A DNA stretch of 64,000 bases, taken from positions 248,001 through 312,000 of the forward strand of contig NZ_LR699554.1 of the NCBI RefSeq assembly GCF_902459535.1. Reading direction: 5' to 3'. Made by a program: the position numbers and the translations under genes. The notes under the pieces are model-generated. The model did not search any database, had not been told where the DNA came from, and saw only the letters and a list, made by a program, of their open reading frames with translations. Source of the DNA: Paraburkholderia dioscoreae (GTDB lineage Bacteria; Pseudomonadota; Gammaproteobacteria; Burkholderiales; Burkholderiaceae). Shown here in pieces: positions 7,180 to 15,946 of this stretch. Position 1 is the first letter of the stretch, and every line of letters starts with the position of its first letter.

Positions 7180-8400
7180 ATGGCCGATACGATTACCTGT
7201 GTCGACGATCTGCAGCGGCTCGCGCGCCGGCGCGTGCCGAAGATTTTCTACGACTACGTGGACAGCGGCTCGTGGACCGAATCCACCTATCGGGCGAACG
7301 AAACGGACCTCGGCAGCCTGAGGTTCCGCCAGCGCGTCGGCTGCAACGTCGAGGCGATCCGCACCGCGTCGACGCTGCTCGGCCATGCATGCAGCCTGCC
7401 GCTCGCGCTTGCGCCGACCGGCCTCGCCGGCATGGTGCACGCGGACGGCGAGATCCTCGCCGCGCGGGCGGCCGCAAGGTTCGGCGTACCGTTCACGCTG
7501 TCGACGGTCAGCATCTGCTCGATCGAGGACGTGGCCGAGCAGGTCGCGCAGCCGTTCTGGTTCCAGCTATACATGATGAAGGACCGCGATTTCATCGTCC
7601 GGCTGATCGAGCGCGCGCGCGACGCGGGCTGTTCCGCGCTCGTGCTGACGCTCGATCTGCCGATCCAGGGGCAGCGCCACAAGGACGTGCGCAACGGCCT
7701 GTCGGTGCCGCCGAAACTGAACGTGCGAAATCTGTCCACCATGCTGTCGCGGCCCGCATGGTGCGCGCGCATGCTCGGCACGCGGCGGCGCACGTTCGGC
7801 AACATCGTCGGTCATGCGAAGGGCGTGTCGGATACGTTCGCGTTCGCGGAATGGGTGAGCCGGCAGTTCGACCGCAGCGTGACGTGGGACGACGTCCGCT
7901 GGATCAAGCGCCATTGGGGCGGACGGCTGATCGTGAAGGGCATTCTCGATGCCGACGACGCGCGCCTCGCGGTCGCGGCCGGCGCCGATGCGATCGTCGT
8001 GTCGAATCACGGCGGCCGGCAACTGGACGGCGCGCCCTCGTCGATCAGCGCGTTGCCGGCGATCGCAGCGGCAGTCGGCCGGCAGACCGAAGTACTGATG
8101 GACGGCGGCATCCGCAGCGGCCAGGACGTGCTGCGCGCGCTCGCATGGGGCGCGCACGGCGTGATGATCGGCCGTGCGTTTCTATACGGCCTCGGCGCGC
8201 TCGGTGAGGCGGGCGTCACGCGCACGCTCGAACTCATCCAGAAGGAACTCGAATCGACGATGGCGCTGTGCGGCATCACCGACGTCGCCGACGTCGGCCG
8301 CGACGCGATCGTCTCGCCGGCGCCCGGCGCCGCGCCCGCGTGGCCGGAACCGGTGGGCCGGCGTGTCGGCGAAAGCAATCTTCCGGTGCTCGCTTCGTGA
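7180..8400 (+). CDS. FMN-dependent alpha-hydroxy-acid dehydrogenase (LldD-like)
   Basis: A 406-residue member of the FMN alpha-hydroxy-acid dehydrogenase/oxidase family (L-lactate, mandelate, glycolate enzymes), which converts 2-hydroxy acids to 2-oxo acids. The start MADTITCVDDLQRLARRRVPK leads into the family N terminus with FYDYVDSGSW. The active site SNHGGRQLDG carries the catalytic His and substrate-binding Arg, and the phosphate-binding DGGIRSGQDVLRALAWGA follows. The chosen ATG at 7180 is one base after the FAH stop; an upstream extension to 7108 in the same frame has no family similarity. Operon context suggests it oxidises an intermediate of the same unidentified pathway rather than serving simple lactate use. 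Confidence 0.88.
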   Translation: MADTITCVDDLQRLARRRVPKIFYDYVDSGSWTESTYRANETDLGSLRFRQRVGCNVEAIRTASTLLGHACSLPLALAPTGLAGMVHADGEILAARAAARFGVPFTLSTVSICSIEDVAEQVAQPFWFQLYMMKDRDFIVRLIERARDAGCSALVLTLDLPIQGQRHKDVRNGLSVPPKLNVRNLSTMLSRPAWCARMLGTRRRTFGNIVGHAKGVSDTFAFAEWVSRQFDRSVTWDDVRWIKRHWGGRLIVKGILDADDARLAVAAGADAIVVSNHGGRQLDGAPSSISALPAIAAAVGRQTEVLMDGGIRSGQDVLRALAWGAHGVMIGRAFLYGLGALGEAGVTRTLELIQKELESTMALCGITDVADVGRDAIVSPAPGAAPAWPEPVGRRVGESNLPVLAS

Positions 8401-8431
8401 GTACCTTCTCATTTCTTCAAGGAGACATTTG

Positions 8432-9196
8432 ATGTTCGGTAACTACAAGATGCACGAAGGCAGCGGTGTGAACCCGCCTTACTCGCCCGCTTATCCCGTC
8501 GAGTGGGAGTGCCCGTTGCGCACGCTCGAAGTCGTCACGCGCGTCGATCAGGCCAAGGTGCGCGAGCTTCTGAAGGACACGCCGTTCGAACTGGTGAACG
8601 ATCGCGTTGCATTCCGCTTCATGCTGTCGCCGGGCCACACCCTCGCGGTGCATGCGGGCCAGATGTTCGATCTGATGGTGACCGTGCCGGTGCGTTACGA
8701 AGACCTCGTCACGCAGACGCACATCTTCATGTACTGCAGCGACCCGATGGGCATTGCCGCGGGCCGCGAACTGTTCGGCTACACGAAGAAGGACACGGAT
8801 TACGCGTTCGATGAAACGGCGGACGGCAAGATAAGCGGCTGGGTGCGCCGCCGCAAGGTGCCGCTCGCGGACTTCAGCTTCACGCCCGACCCGGATGCGC
8901 CGCTCGTGCTGCTGACCGACGAGGCCGAGCAGCCCGCTGGCGAGATTCATGTGCGACGTCTACCCGATCCGTCGAAGCTCGGCATCGCGTATTCGGATGT
9001 CGTCTATCGCCGCACGCCGTTGCGCTACACCGAGCCGGCGCGCGGCCGCATCGACTGGAAGCTGCATCACAGCGCGTTCGATCCGATCGCGGACCTCGAG
9101 CCCGAAGTGCTGAGCGCGCACTTCATGACGTCGGACGTGTACGGCGGCGGCTTCGAAGTCGAGGATCGCCGGCTGCTGAAGCGCCTTTATCCCTGA
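8432..9196 (+). CDS. acetoacetate decarboxylase family protein
   Basis: A 254-residue protein of the acetoacetate decarboxylase fold. The segment AAGRELFGYTKKDTDY matches the family motif around the Schiff-base lysine pair, and a conserved acidic patch precedes it. ADC relatives decarboxylate or otherwise process beta-keto acids, and many diverged members do aldol or dehydratase chemistry, so the reaction is not certain. A strong ribosome site (AAGGAGA, 8419-8425) lies 6 bases before the ATG at 8432, which decides the start over a longer open frame from 8174. It is the third gene of the operon. Confidence 0.85.
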   Translation: MFGNYKMHEGSGVNPPYSPAYPVEWECPLRTLEVVTRVDQAKVRELLKDTPFELVNDRVAFRFMLSPGHTLAVHAGQMFDLMVTVPVRYEDLVTQTHIFMYCSDPMGIAAGRELFGYTKKDTDYAFDETADGKISGWVRRRKVPLADFSFTPDPDAPLVLLTDEAEQPAGEIHVRRLPDPSKLGIAYSDVVYRRTPLRYTEPARGRIDWKLHHSAFDPIADLEPEVLSAHFMTSDVYGGGFEVEDRRLLKRLYP

Positions 9197-9212
9197 ACGG
9201 AGTGGCGGGAAC

Positions 9213-9962
9213 ATGAGCACGGCCGACAGGAAAGTGGCGATCGTAACCGGCGCGGGCGGAGGCATTGGCGCGGCGGTATGTGCGCGGCTCGCGGCCGGCG
9301 GCTGGGCGATCGTGCTCGCGGACCGCAGTGCAGGTACGACCGCCGAAGCCGAGGCGCGCTGCCGCGCGCTCGACGCGCCGGCGGACACGTTCGCGGGCGA
9401 CGTGACGGATGCGGACTACGTGCGTGAGCTGGTCGCGTTCGCGCTGCGCCGTCATGGGCGGCTCGACGCCTTCGTCGGCAACGCCGGGATCGCCGGACAG
9501 GTCAAGCCGCTCGCTGACTATCCGGACGACGCGTTCGATCTCGTGATGAAGGTGAACGTGCGCGGCATGTTCTTGTGCCTGAAGCATGCGATTCCGGCGT
9601 TGCGCGAGCGCAGCGGCAGCTTCGTCGCGACCGCGTCGACCTCGGCGATTCGCGGGCGCGCGAACCTGTCCGCGTATGTCGCGAGCAAGCATGCGGTGCT
9701 CGGGCTCGTGCGCAGCGCGGCGCTCGAATGCATGGGCAGTGGTGTGCGCGTGAACGCGGTACTGCCCGGCCCGATCCAGACGCCGATGATCGACGCGATC
9801 AACGACATGGCCGCGCAGCACGGCGGCGTCGCGCGCGCCGCTCACGCGGCTTACGGCCGCCCGGAAGACGTCGCGAACACGGTCGCGTTCCTGCTGTCGC
9901 CCGACGCGTCGCATATGAACGGCGCCGCGCTCGTGGTCGACGCGGGCAGCACCGTGGCCTGA
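9213..9962 (+). CDS. short-chain dehydrogenase/reductase
   Basis: A classical 249-residue SDR. It has the NAD(P)-binding TGAGGGIGAAV near residue 11, an acidic residue at the end of beta-2 (LADRS, suggesting NAD preference), the NAG motif (FVGNAGIAG), the catalytic Ser (TASTSAI), and the YxxxK pair in SAYVASKHAVLG. The C terminus FLLSPDASHMNGAALVVDAGSTVA is typical. It starts 16 bases after the ADC-like gene and is co-directional, so it is probably the alcohol/ketone oxidation step of the same pathway. Confidence 0.88.
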   Translation: MSTADRKVAIVTGAGGGIGAAVCARLAAGGWAIVLADRSAGTTAEAEARCRALDAPADTFAGDVTDADYVRELVAFALRRHGRLDAFVGNAGIAGQVKPLADYPDDAFDLVMKVNVRGMFLCLKHAIPALRERSGSFVATASTSAIRGRANLSAYVASKHAVLGLVRSAALECMGSGVRVNAVLPGPIQTPMIDAINDMAAQHGGVARAAHAAYGRPEDVANTVAFLLSPDASHMNGAALVVDAGSTVA

Positions 9963-10041
9963 ACCCGAGCCGGCCAGGCCGTCCGAAGAGGACGCCGGCC
10001 ACCCCGACAACCAATAACAAACAAATATGGAGACTTGCGTG

Positions 10042-11343
10042 ATGGAATCGATCGCTCTCGCTGTGAACGAAACGCAGCGTGTCGCGCAGCACAAGAAGGC
10101 GCTCGTTGCCGCTTGTGTCGGCAACTTTATCGAGTACTACGACTTCGTGATCTACGGCTACTTTGCGTCCGTGATCGCGCGTCTGTTCTTCCCGGCCGAC
10201 AACGAAGCAGCGAGCCTGCTGCTCACGTTCGCGGTGTTCGCCATCAGCTATGCATCGCGGCCCCTCGGCGGGCTGATCTTCGGGCACCTCGGCGACCGCT
10301 ACGGCCGCAAGACGCCGCTTGCCGTCGCGGTGATGCTGATCGCGTGCTCGACTACGGTGATCGGCCTGTTGCCCACCTATAGCGCGATCGGGATCGCGTC
10401 GCCGATTATTCTCACCGCCGCGCGGCTGGTGCAGGGCATTTCCGTCGGCGGCGAGTATGGCGGCGCGACTTCGTTCATCGCCGAATATGCGCCGCCCGGC
10501 CGGCGCGGTTTCTATACCGGCTGGCAGACCTTCACGATCGGCCTTGCGTTGCTGGTGGGCGGCGCTGTGGCGTCGATCATCACCGGGGCGCTGTCGGCCG
10601 AAGACCTGCGCGCCTGGGGCTGGCGTCTGCCCTTTTTCGCGGGACTGCCGCTCGGTTTCGTCGGGCTCTACCTGCGGCTGAAGCTGGAAGAAACACCGCA
10701 CTTCTCGTCGGTGCAACAGACTGCGGAGATCGAGCGCACGCCGCTCGTGACCGGATTGCGCAGAGAGTGGAAGGCGATTCTGATCGGAATGGGGCTCATC
10801 TCCGCGCCCTCGGCGTGCATCTACATCTACTATATCTATTCGCCGACTTATCTGTCCGCGGTGCTCGGCTTCAAGCTCGCGGACGCGCAGCGCGCCAACC
10901 TGTACAGCCTGATCTTCTATTGCGCTTTGCTGCCGGTCTTTGCGCACCTGAGCGATATTGTCGGCCGTCGTCCGTTGATGCTCGTGAGTTCGCTCGCCAT
11001 CATGCTCGTGACGTACCCGGCGTTTCATCTGCTCGATCCGCATGACTTCGGCAAGACGGTCGCGGGGCTGTGCCTGATGAGCCTCGCGTTCGCGCCGCAT
11101 TCGGCCACGGCGCTATGCGCGATGGCCGAGATCATGCCCACGAAGCTGCGATACACCGGGCTGTCGGTGAGCCTGAACATTCCGGTCACGCTGCTCGGCG
11201 GAACGGCGCCATTCATTGCGACATACCTCGTGTCGCGTACCGGCGATCTGTATTCGCCGGCGTGGTTCGTGATCGGCGCGGGCCTGTGCACGTTGGTGGC
11301 TGCGTATGCGTATAAGGAGACGCTGCATAGCGGATTGCGGTGA
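10042..11343 (+). CDS. MHS-family metabolite:H+ symporter (MFS)
   Basis: A 433-residue inner-membrane transporter with about 12 helices. GNFIEYYDFVIYGYFASVIA and the loop 2-3 motif GHLGDRYGRKTP are signatures of the metabolite:H+ symporter subfamily (ShiA, KgtP, ProP, citrate and phthalate carriers), which imports organic acids or zwitterions. GGAGA at 10029-10033 lies 8 bases before the ATG at 10042, so this start is preferred to the in-frame ATG at 10027. As the last gene of the operon it probably imports the substrate, which would therefore be an organic acid. Confidence 0.87.
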   Translation: MESIALAVNETQRVAQHKKALVAACVGNFIEYYDFVIYGYFASVIARLFFPADNEAASLLLTFAVFAISYASRPLGGLIFGHLGDRYGRKTPLAVAVMLIACSTTVIGLLPTYSAIGIASPIILTAARLVQGISVGGEYGGATSFIAEYAPPGRRGFYTGWQTFTIGLALLVGGAVASIITGALSAEDLRAWGWRLPFFAGLPLGFVGLYLRLKLEETPHFSSVQQTAEIERTPLVTGLRREWKAILIGMGLISAPSACIYIYYIYSPTYLSAVLGFKLADAQRANLYSLIFYCALLPVFAHLSDIVGRRPLMLVSSLAIMLVTYPAFHLLDPHDFGKTVAGLCLMSLAFAPHSATALCAMAEIMPTKLRYTGLSVSLNIPVTLLGGTAPFIATYLVSRTGDLYSPAWFVIGAGLCTLVAAYAYKETLHSGLR

Positions 11344-11421
11344 AGCGCCGGCGGCGTCAGCAGACCTGTGAGAAATTGCCCATAATTGCGCGCAGTCTTC
11401 GAGCAACCGTTGGGACGTTTG

Positions 11422-12645
11422 ATGAAAACAGCTTCTGTGGCACCGCACTCGCCGATCGCATTTCTCGCTGTAGCGTTGGCGTTCGCCATCAACATGACGG
11501 GCACGACACTACCGACTGCAATCTATCGGTACTACCAACTGCAATTCGGCTTTACACCGACCGTCATTACGGTGATCTACGCCTCCTATGCAATCGGGGT
11601 GTTGAGTGCATTGCTGCTGATCGGCAACTGGTCCGATCAGCTAGGCCGCCGCCGCATGCTGCTCGCGGGGCTGTGTGCGTCCGCCGCGTCAGCGCTGACC
11701 TTCCTGCTGAGCGACGGATTGGCGCTGCTGATTCTGGGCCGCCTGTTGTCGGGCGTGTCGGCCGGCATATTCACGGGCACCGCAACTGTCGCCGTGATCG
11801 AACTTGCGCCGCCTGCATGGCGCGGTAAGGCCATGCTCGCGGCTACTTCCTCCAATATGCTGGGGCTAGGCTGCGGCCCGTTGTTAAGCGGCTTTCTCGT
11901 CGAACGCTTTCCCTGGCCGATGCAATTGCCCTATGCGGTGCATCTGGCGCTCGTCGGTATCGCCGTGCTTGCTGTGGCCGGCGTGCCGGAGACCGCCGCG
12001 ATCCCGGCGCGCGTCAAGCTCGGCATCCAGAAAATCTCGCTTCCCGCCGAGGTGCGGCGTGCCTTCATTCCCGCTGCCCTGGCAGGGTTCGCGGGTTTCG
12101 TCGTGGTCGGTTTCTTCGCGGCGGTCGCACCTCAATTGATCCGGGTGGTACTCGGCTTTCATAGCGGTATCGTGACCGGCTCGATCGTGTTCTTGCTGTT
12201 CGCATGCTCGGCGCTCGGTCAGATCGTCCAGACGCTCATGGTCGCCCGCTGGCGGCAAACGGCCGGCTGCATCGGACTCATTGTGGGACTGGTGTGTGTC
12301 GGCCTGTGCGTGCCCGAGCGCTCACTCGGCGCGCTTTTACTCGGCACCGCGCTGGCAGGAGTCGGGCAGGGCATCAGCTTTCGCGCCGGGTTGGGCGAGA
12401 TCGCTGCCGCTGCGCCTATGCATCGGCGCGCGGAAGTGACATCGAGCTTTTTCGTCGTGCTTTATGTGGCGATCTCGCTACCTGTGATTGGCCTCGGCAT
12501 CGCCGTGCAGCACGCCGACATTCAGCGCGCGACGCTGCTCTTCGTCGGTCTGACGATTGTTCTCGTGCTTGTCGCGCTGCTCCTGCTTCTGCTGATGCGC
12601 GAGCAAACGAGCCCGGGGCGCAACGCCGAAGCGACCGGGAAGTGA
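11422..12645 (+). CDS. MFS transporter, drug-exporter-like
   Basis: A 407-residue major facilitator protein with about 12 membrane segments. Typical features are the first helix FLAVALAFAINMTGTTLPTA, the loop 2-3 motif NWSDQLGRRRMLLAG and the antiporter-type LGCGPLLSGFL in helix 5. The ATG at 11422 starts just before the first helix. It follows the MHS gene after 78 bases on the same strand, so read-through is possible, but it resembles exporters rather than nutrient carriers. The substrate is unknown. Confidence 0.8.
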   Translation: MKTASVAPHSPIAFLAVALAFAINMTGTTLPTAIYRYYQLQFGFTPTVITVIYASYAIGVLSALLLIGNWSDQLGRRRMLLAGLCASAASALTFLLSDGLALLILGRLLSGVSAGIFTGTATVAVIELAPPAWRGKAMLAATSSNMLGLGCGPLLSGFLVERFPWPMQLPYAVHLALVGIAVLAVAGVPETAAIPARVKLGIQKISLPAEVRRAFIPAALAGFAGFVVVGFFAAVAPQLIRVVLGFHSGIVTGSIVFLLFACSALGQIVQTLMVARWRQTAGCIGLIVGLVCVGLCVPERSLGALLLGTALAGVGQGISFRAGLGEIAAAAPMHRRAEVTSSFFVVLYVAISLPVIGLGIAVQHADIQRATLLFVGLTIVLVLVALLLLLLMREQTSPGRNAEATGK

Positions 12646-12882
12646 ACACGAGAGTTCTCGCTGCCCGATCACGCTCGCGATAGCCAGAATCGAGGCCTCG
12701 GAGCTTTGAACACACACGCAAAAGCGATCGGATCGGTCCGATGGACGGCCGACTGGCCGACGGTCGCAGGTTGTGATGCCCCGTAAGCATATATGAAATG
12801 ACATTCATGCTATTTGTGCAGAGCGATCAAGTCTTCACAATTCTCCTCAAGCGGTTCATGCCGCGTTCAACTGGAGAGCGAA

Positions 12883-13746
12883 ATGTTTGCAATAACCGGT
12901 ATCACAGGTCAGGTCGGGGGTGTGGTTGCCCGTGCGCTGCTGGCGGCTGGCAAGGACGTACGCGCCGTGGTTCGCAGCGCCACAAAGGGGGCTCAGTGGA
13001 AGGAGCAGGGTTGTGAAATCGCTGTCGCGGAGATGTCCGACACGCAGGCGCTGAGCACCGCGTTTTCCGGCGTCGATGGCGTGTTCATTCTGCTGCCGCC
13101 GAACTTCGATCCGTCGCCGGACTTTGCGGAATCGCGCCACCTGGTCGGCACGTTGCGTGAGGCATTGAAACAGGCGAGCCCGCCGAAAGTGGTGTGCCTG
13201 TCGACGATCGGCGCCCAGGCTGCCCAGCCGAACCTGTTGCAGCAACTGGGATACATGGAGCAGCAACTGGGTTCGCTGCCGATGCCGGTCGCCTTCCTGC
13301 GCGCAGGCTGGTTCATCGAAAACGCGGCGTGGGACGTGGAACCCGCGCGCACGGCGGGCGTCATCCCCAGCTTCCTGCAACCGCTCGATAAACCGGTTCC
13401 GATGGTGGCAACCGCCGATGTCGGCCGGGTCGCGGCCAGCATGTTGCAGCAGACGTGGACCGGCAAGCGGATCGTCGAACTTGAAGGCCCGCGGCGCGTC
13501 ACCCCAAACGACGTGGCGAATACGTTCGCGCGTTTGCTTGGCAAGGACGTGCGCGTGGAAACCGTGCCGCGTGATACGTGGGAAGCGCTCTTCACGTCGC
13601 AGGGCATGAAAAATCCTACCCCGCGCATGCAGATGCTGCACGGCTTCAACGAGGGCTGGATCGAGTTCGAGAGGCCGGACCAGACGATAAAGGGCAGTGT
13701 GACGCTGGAAACGGTGTTGCAGTCGCTCATCGAACGGGTTGGCTGA
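12883..13746 (+). CDS. NmrA-like NAD(P)-binding protein
   Basis: A 287-residue atypical SDR. The N-terminal MFAITGITGQVGGVVARALL contains the TGxxGxxG dinucleotide motif, and the protein lacks the classical YxxxK arrangement. Relatives include NAD(P)H:quinone oxidoreductase-2-like and NmrA-type redox sensors. GGAGAG at 12873-12878 fixes the start at 12883; an upstream in-frame ATG at 12814 lacks similarity. It stands alone between the MFS gene and a cytochrome gene; no partner can be inferred. Confidence 0.82.
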   Translation: MFAITGITGQVGGVVARALLAAGKDVRAVVRSATKGAQWKEQGCEIAVAEMSDTQALSTAFSGVDGVFILLPPNFDPSPDFAESRHLVGTLREALKQASPPKVVCLSTIGAQAAQPNLLQQLGYMEQQLGSLPMPVAFLRAGWFIENAAWDVEPARTAGVIPSFLQPLDKPVPMVATADVGRVAASMLQQTWTGKRIVELEGPRRVTPNDVANTFARLLGKDVRVETVPRDTWEALFTSQGMKNPTPRMQMLHGFNEGWIEFERPDQTIKGSVTLETVLQSLIERVG

Positions 13747-13928
13747 GCACGCTTGGCCAAGCCGGCAAGATGACAAGACGGTAATCCAGACGACGGGGTC
13801 CGGTAACGGCGTGCGCGCTACGATCGGTCGCTCATCTTCATCGCGCTTGCGACGTGCTGGTGACGTATCAACCGGCGATGAGATGGGCCGACCAATCTAC
13901 GCGCGTACAGCGACTCTGGAGCGTTTCC

Positions 13929-14459
13929 ATGCAAATTCGTCATCCCGTCGCCAGCGTGGCTGCGACGATCGTTGCCACTCTCGTCCTGCTGGCAATCGGC
14001 GCGGTTCTATTCGGTTTTTCCGGCGTCTACGACGTATCCGCGAGCTCGAAAGACAACCCCGTCATCGCGTGGATGTTGCACTCCACTTACGAGGCGTCGC
14101 TGCATCGTCACGCAGGCAAAGACGTGCCGCCTGGCGATCTGATGTCGCTCAGGAATATCGAAGCCGGCGCGCGCTTCTACGATTCGACATGCGCCGCTTG
14201 CCACGGTGTGCCAGGAAAGCCGCTTAGCTTCGTTGGGCAGGGGATTCAACCGGCCGCACCCGCGCTGCTGGCCGCCAGCCGCCGCAACAACCCCAAGCTG
14301 ATGTTCTGGGTCATCAAACATGGCGTGAACATGACCGCCATGCCGAGCTTCGGAAAGACGCAAACCGATCAAACCATTTGGCAAACGGCTGCATTTCTCT
14401 ACGACGCGCGGGGCATCACCCCGCAGCGATACGAGACGCTTGCGCACGGTACGAAGTAG
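13929..14459 (+). CDS. membrane-anchored monohaem c-type cytochrome
   Basis: A 176-residue protein with an N-terminal hydrophobic anchor (residues ~8-32) and a periplasmic cytochrome c domain. The haem site is CAACH (in DSTCAACHGVPG), and the likely axial Met lies in MTAMPSFGKT. It probably carries electrons in the periplasm. GGAG at 13918-13921 lies 7 bases before the ATG at 13929, which decides the start over an upstream frame. It converges on the efflux operon, 17 bases from its last gene. No oxidase or dehydrogenase partner is adjacent. Confidence 0.82.
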   Translation: MQIRHPVASVAATIVATLVLLAIGAVLFGFSGVYDVSASSKDNPVIAWMLHSTYEASLHRHAGKDVPPGDLMSLRNIEAGARFYDSTCAACHGVPGKPLSFVGQGIQPAAPALLAASRRNNPKLMFWVIKHGVNMTAMPSFGKTQTDQTIWQTAAFLYDARGITPQRYETLAHGTK

Positions 14460-14476
14460 GGGCGTGGCGGAAAACG

Positions 14477-15946
14477 CTAGTTGGCGCCGTACTGCGTCGA
14501 ACTCGCGACGAGTGCCGGCGTGGCAGCCACCTTGGCCAGTTCATCGCTCGACCATCCGCCGCCGAGCGCATGCAGCAACTGCACGTTCGCGCTGAGCTGG
14601 CGGGTCTGGATGTCGAGCAGGCTGCGCTGCGCGTCGAGCTGTACGGTTTGCGCCTGCACGACATCGAGGTAACCCACGGTGCCCTGGCGGTATTGACGTA
14701 GTGCAAGGTCCACCGAGTACTGCGCGGCGCTCGCGGCGTCGCGTTGTTCTCCCAGTGCCGTGCCGAGGTAGGACAGCAAGGCCAGATTGTCTTCAACCTG
14801 CTGGAAAGCGGACAACACCACGCCGCGGTAAAGTTCTCCAGCTTCCTCGGTGGCCGCTTTGGCGGCGTCGAGCTGAGCGCGACGGTAGCCTCCGTCGAAC
14901 ACGTATTGCACGAGTTGCGGACCAATGGCCCAGAACAGGTTGGGCGCGCTCACGAGCCCGGCATAGGCCGCGCTTTGCACGCCCCCTTGCAGGCTCAACG
15001 TGATGTCCGGGAAGTAAGCCGCCCGCGCCACGCCGATCTTCGCGTTGGCTTCCGCGACTCGCCGTTCCGCTGCCGCGACGTCGGGCCGGCGCTGCAGCAG
15101 TGTGGAAGGCAGGCCGGTCGGAATGGCCGGCAACGCAATGGCGGCGGTCTGCTGCGGCAGGCTGAATTCGGACGCGGAGGCGCCGACCAGTACGGCGATC
15201 GCATGTTCAATGAGCGCGCGTTGCGCCAGGTTCTGCGACAACTGCGACTTTGCCGACGACAACTGGGTCTGCGCGCGCGAGACGTCGAGGCCCGACACGA
15301 TCCCGCCGTTGTGCAGGGTTTGCGTGAGTTGCAGTGCCTTCGCATAGGCCGCCACTGTTTCGTTCAACAGATCGGTTTGCTGGTCGAGGCCGCGTAAGCG
15401 GATATAACTGTCTGCCAGTGTGACCTGCAGGCTCAATTGCACGGAAGCCAGATCGGCCTTGGTCGCCTGCGCTTCGTCCTTGCCCGCAACAACGGAGTCG
15501 CGCACGCGGCCCCACAGATCGAGATCGTAGTTGACCTGGCCGCCGAGCGTGACGGAGTTGTAGTCGTTCGGGCCTCCCGCGCGCAAGGGGCGGTTGTCGG
15601 ACTGGCGGTCGCGCTGCGGCACGGCGCTAGCGCTGACGGACGGGTACAGACCCGACTCGACCTGCGCCACGAACGCCTGGGCTTGCGCATAGTGCGCGTA
15701 AGCCGCGCGCAGATCGGTATTGTTTGCCAGCAGGCTGGTTTCGAGTGTGTCGAGCTGGGCGTCGCCATACATCTTCCACCAGCCGTTACGGTCTATCCGG
15801 TCCGCCGGTTGCGCGGTGGTCCACGGTCCAACGGTCTTGTATTGCGCGGCTACGGGTGTGGGCGGAACCTGGTATTGCGGCGCGAGCGAGCACGCTGACA
15901 ATGCCGCCACACTCGCGAGAAGCGCTGGAAGTCGAACCTTAACCAT
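14477..15946 (-). CDS. RND efflux outer-membrane lipoprotein (NodT/OprM family)
   Basis: The 489-residue outer-membrane channel of a tripartite pump. The leader ends in the lipobox LSAC (Cys19), so it is lipid-anchored. Two repeated outer-membrane-efflux domains follow, with coiled-coil segments (SLLANNTDLRAAYAHYAQAQAF and its second-half counterpart RQYRQGTVGYLDVVQAQT). The TolC-family RRPDVAAAERRVAEANAKIGVARAAYFP segment is present. Its start overlaps the end of the adaptor gene by 8 bases, showing translational coupling. It is the last gene of the RND-adaptor-channel operon. Confidence 0.92.
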   Translation of the reverse strand: MVKVRLPALLASVAALSACSLAPQYQVPPTPVAAQYKTVGPWTTAQPADRIDRNGWWKMYGDAQLDTLETSLLANNTDLRAAYAHYAQAQAFVAQVESGLYPSVSASAVPQRDRQSDNRPLRAGGPNDYNSVTLGGQVNYDLDLWGRVRDSVVAGKDEAQATKADLASVQLSLQVTLADSYIRLRGLDQQTDLLNETVAAYAKALQLTQTLHNGGIVSGLDVSRAQTQLSSAKSQLSQNLAQRALIEHAIAVLVGASASEFSLPQQTAAIALPAIPTGLPSTLLQRRPDVAAAERRVAEANAKIGVARAAYFPDITLSLQGGVQSAAYAGLVSAPNLFWAIGPQLVQYVFDGGYRRAQLDAAKAATEEAGELYRGVVLSAFQQVEDNLALLSYLGTALGEQRDAASAAQYSVDLALRQYRQGTVGYLDVVQAQTVQLDAQRSLLDIQTRQLSANVQLLHALGGGWSSDELAKVAATPALVASSTQYGAN

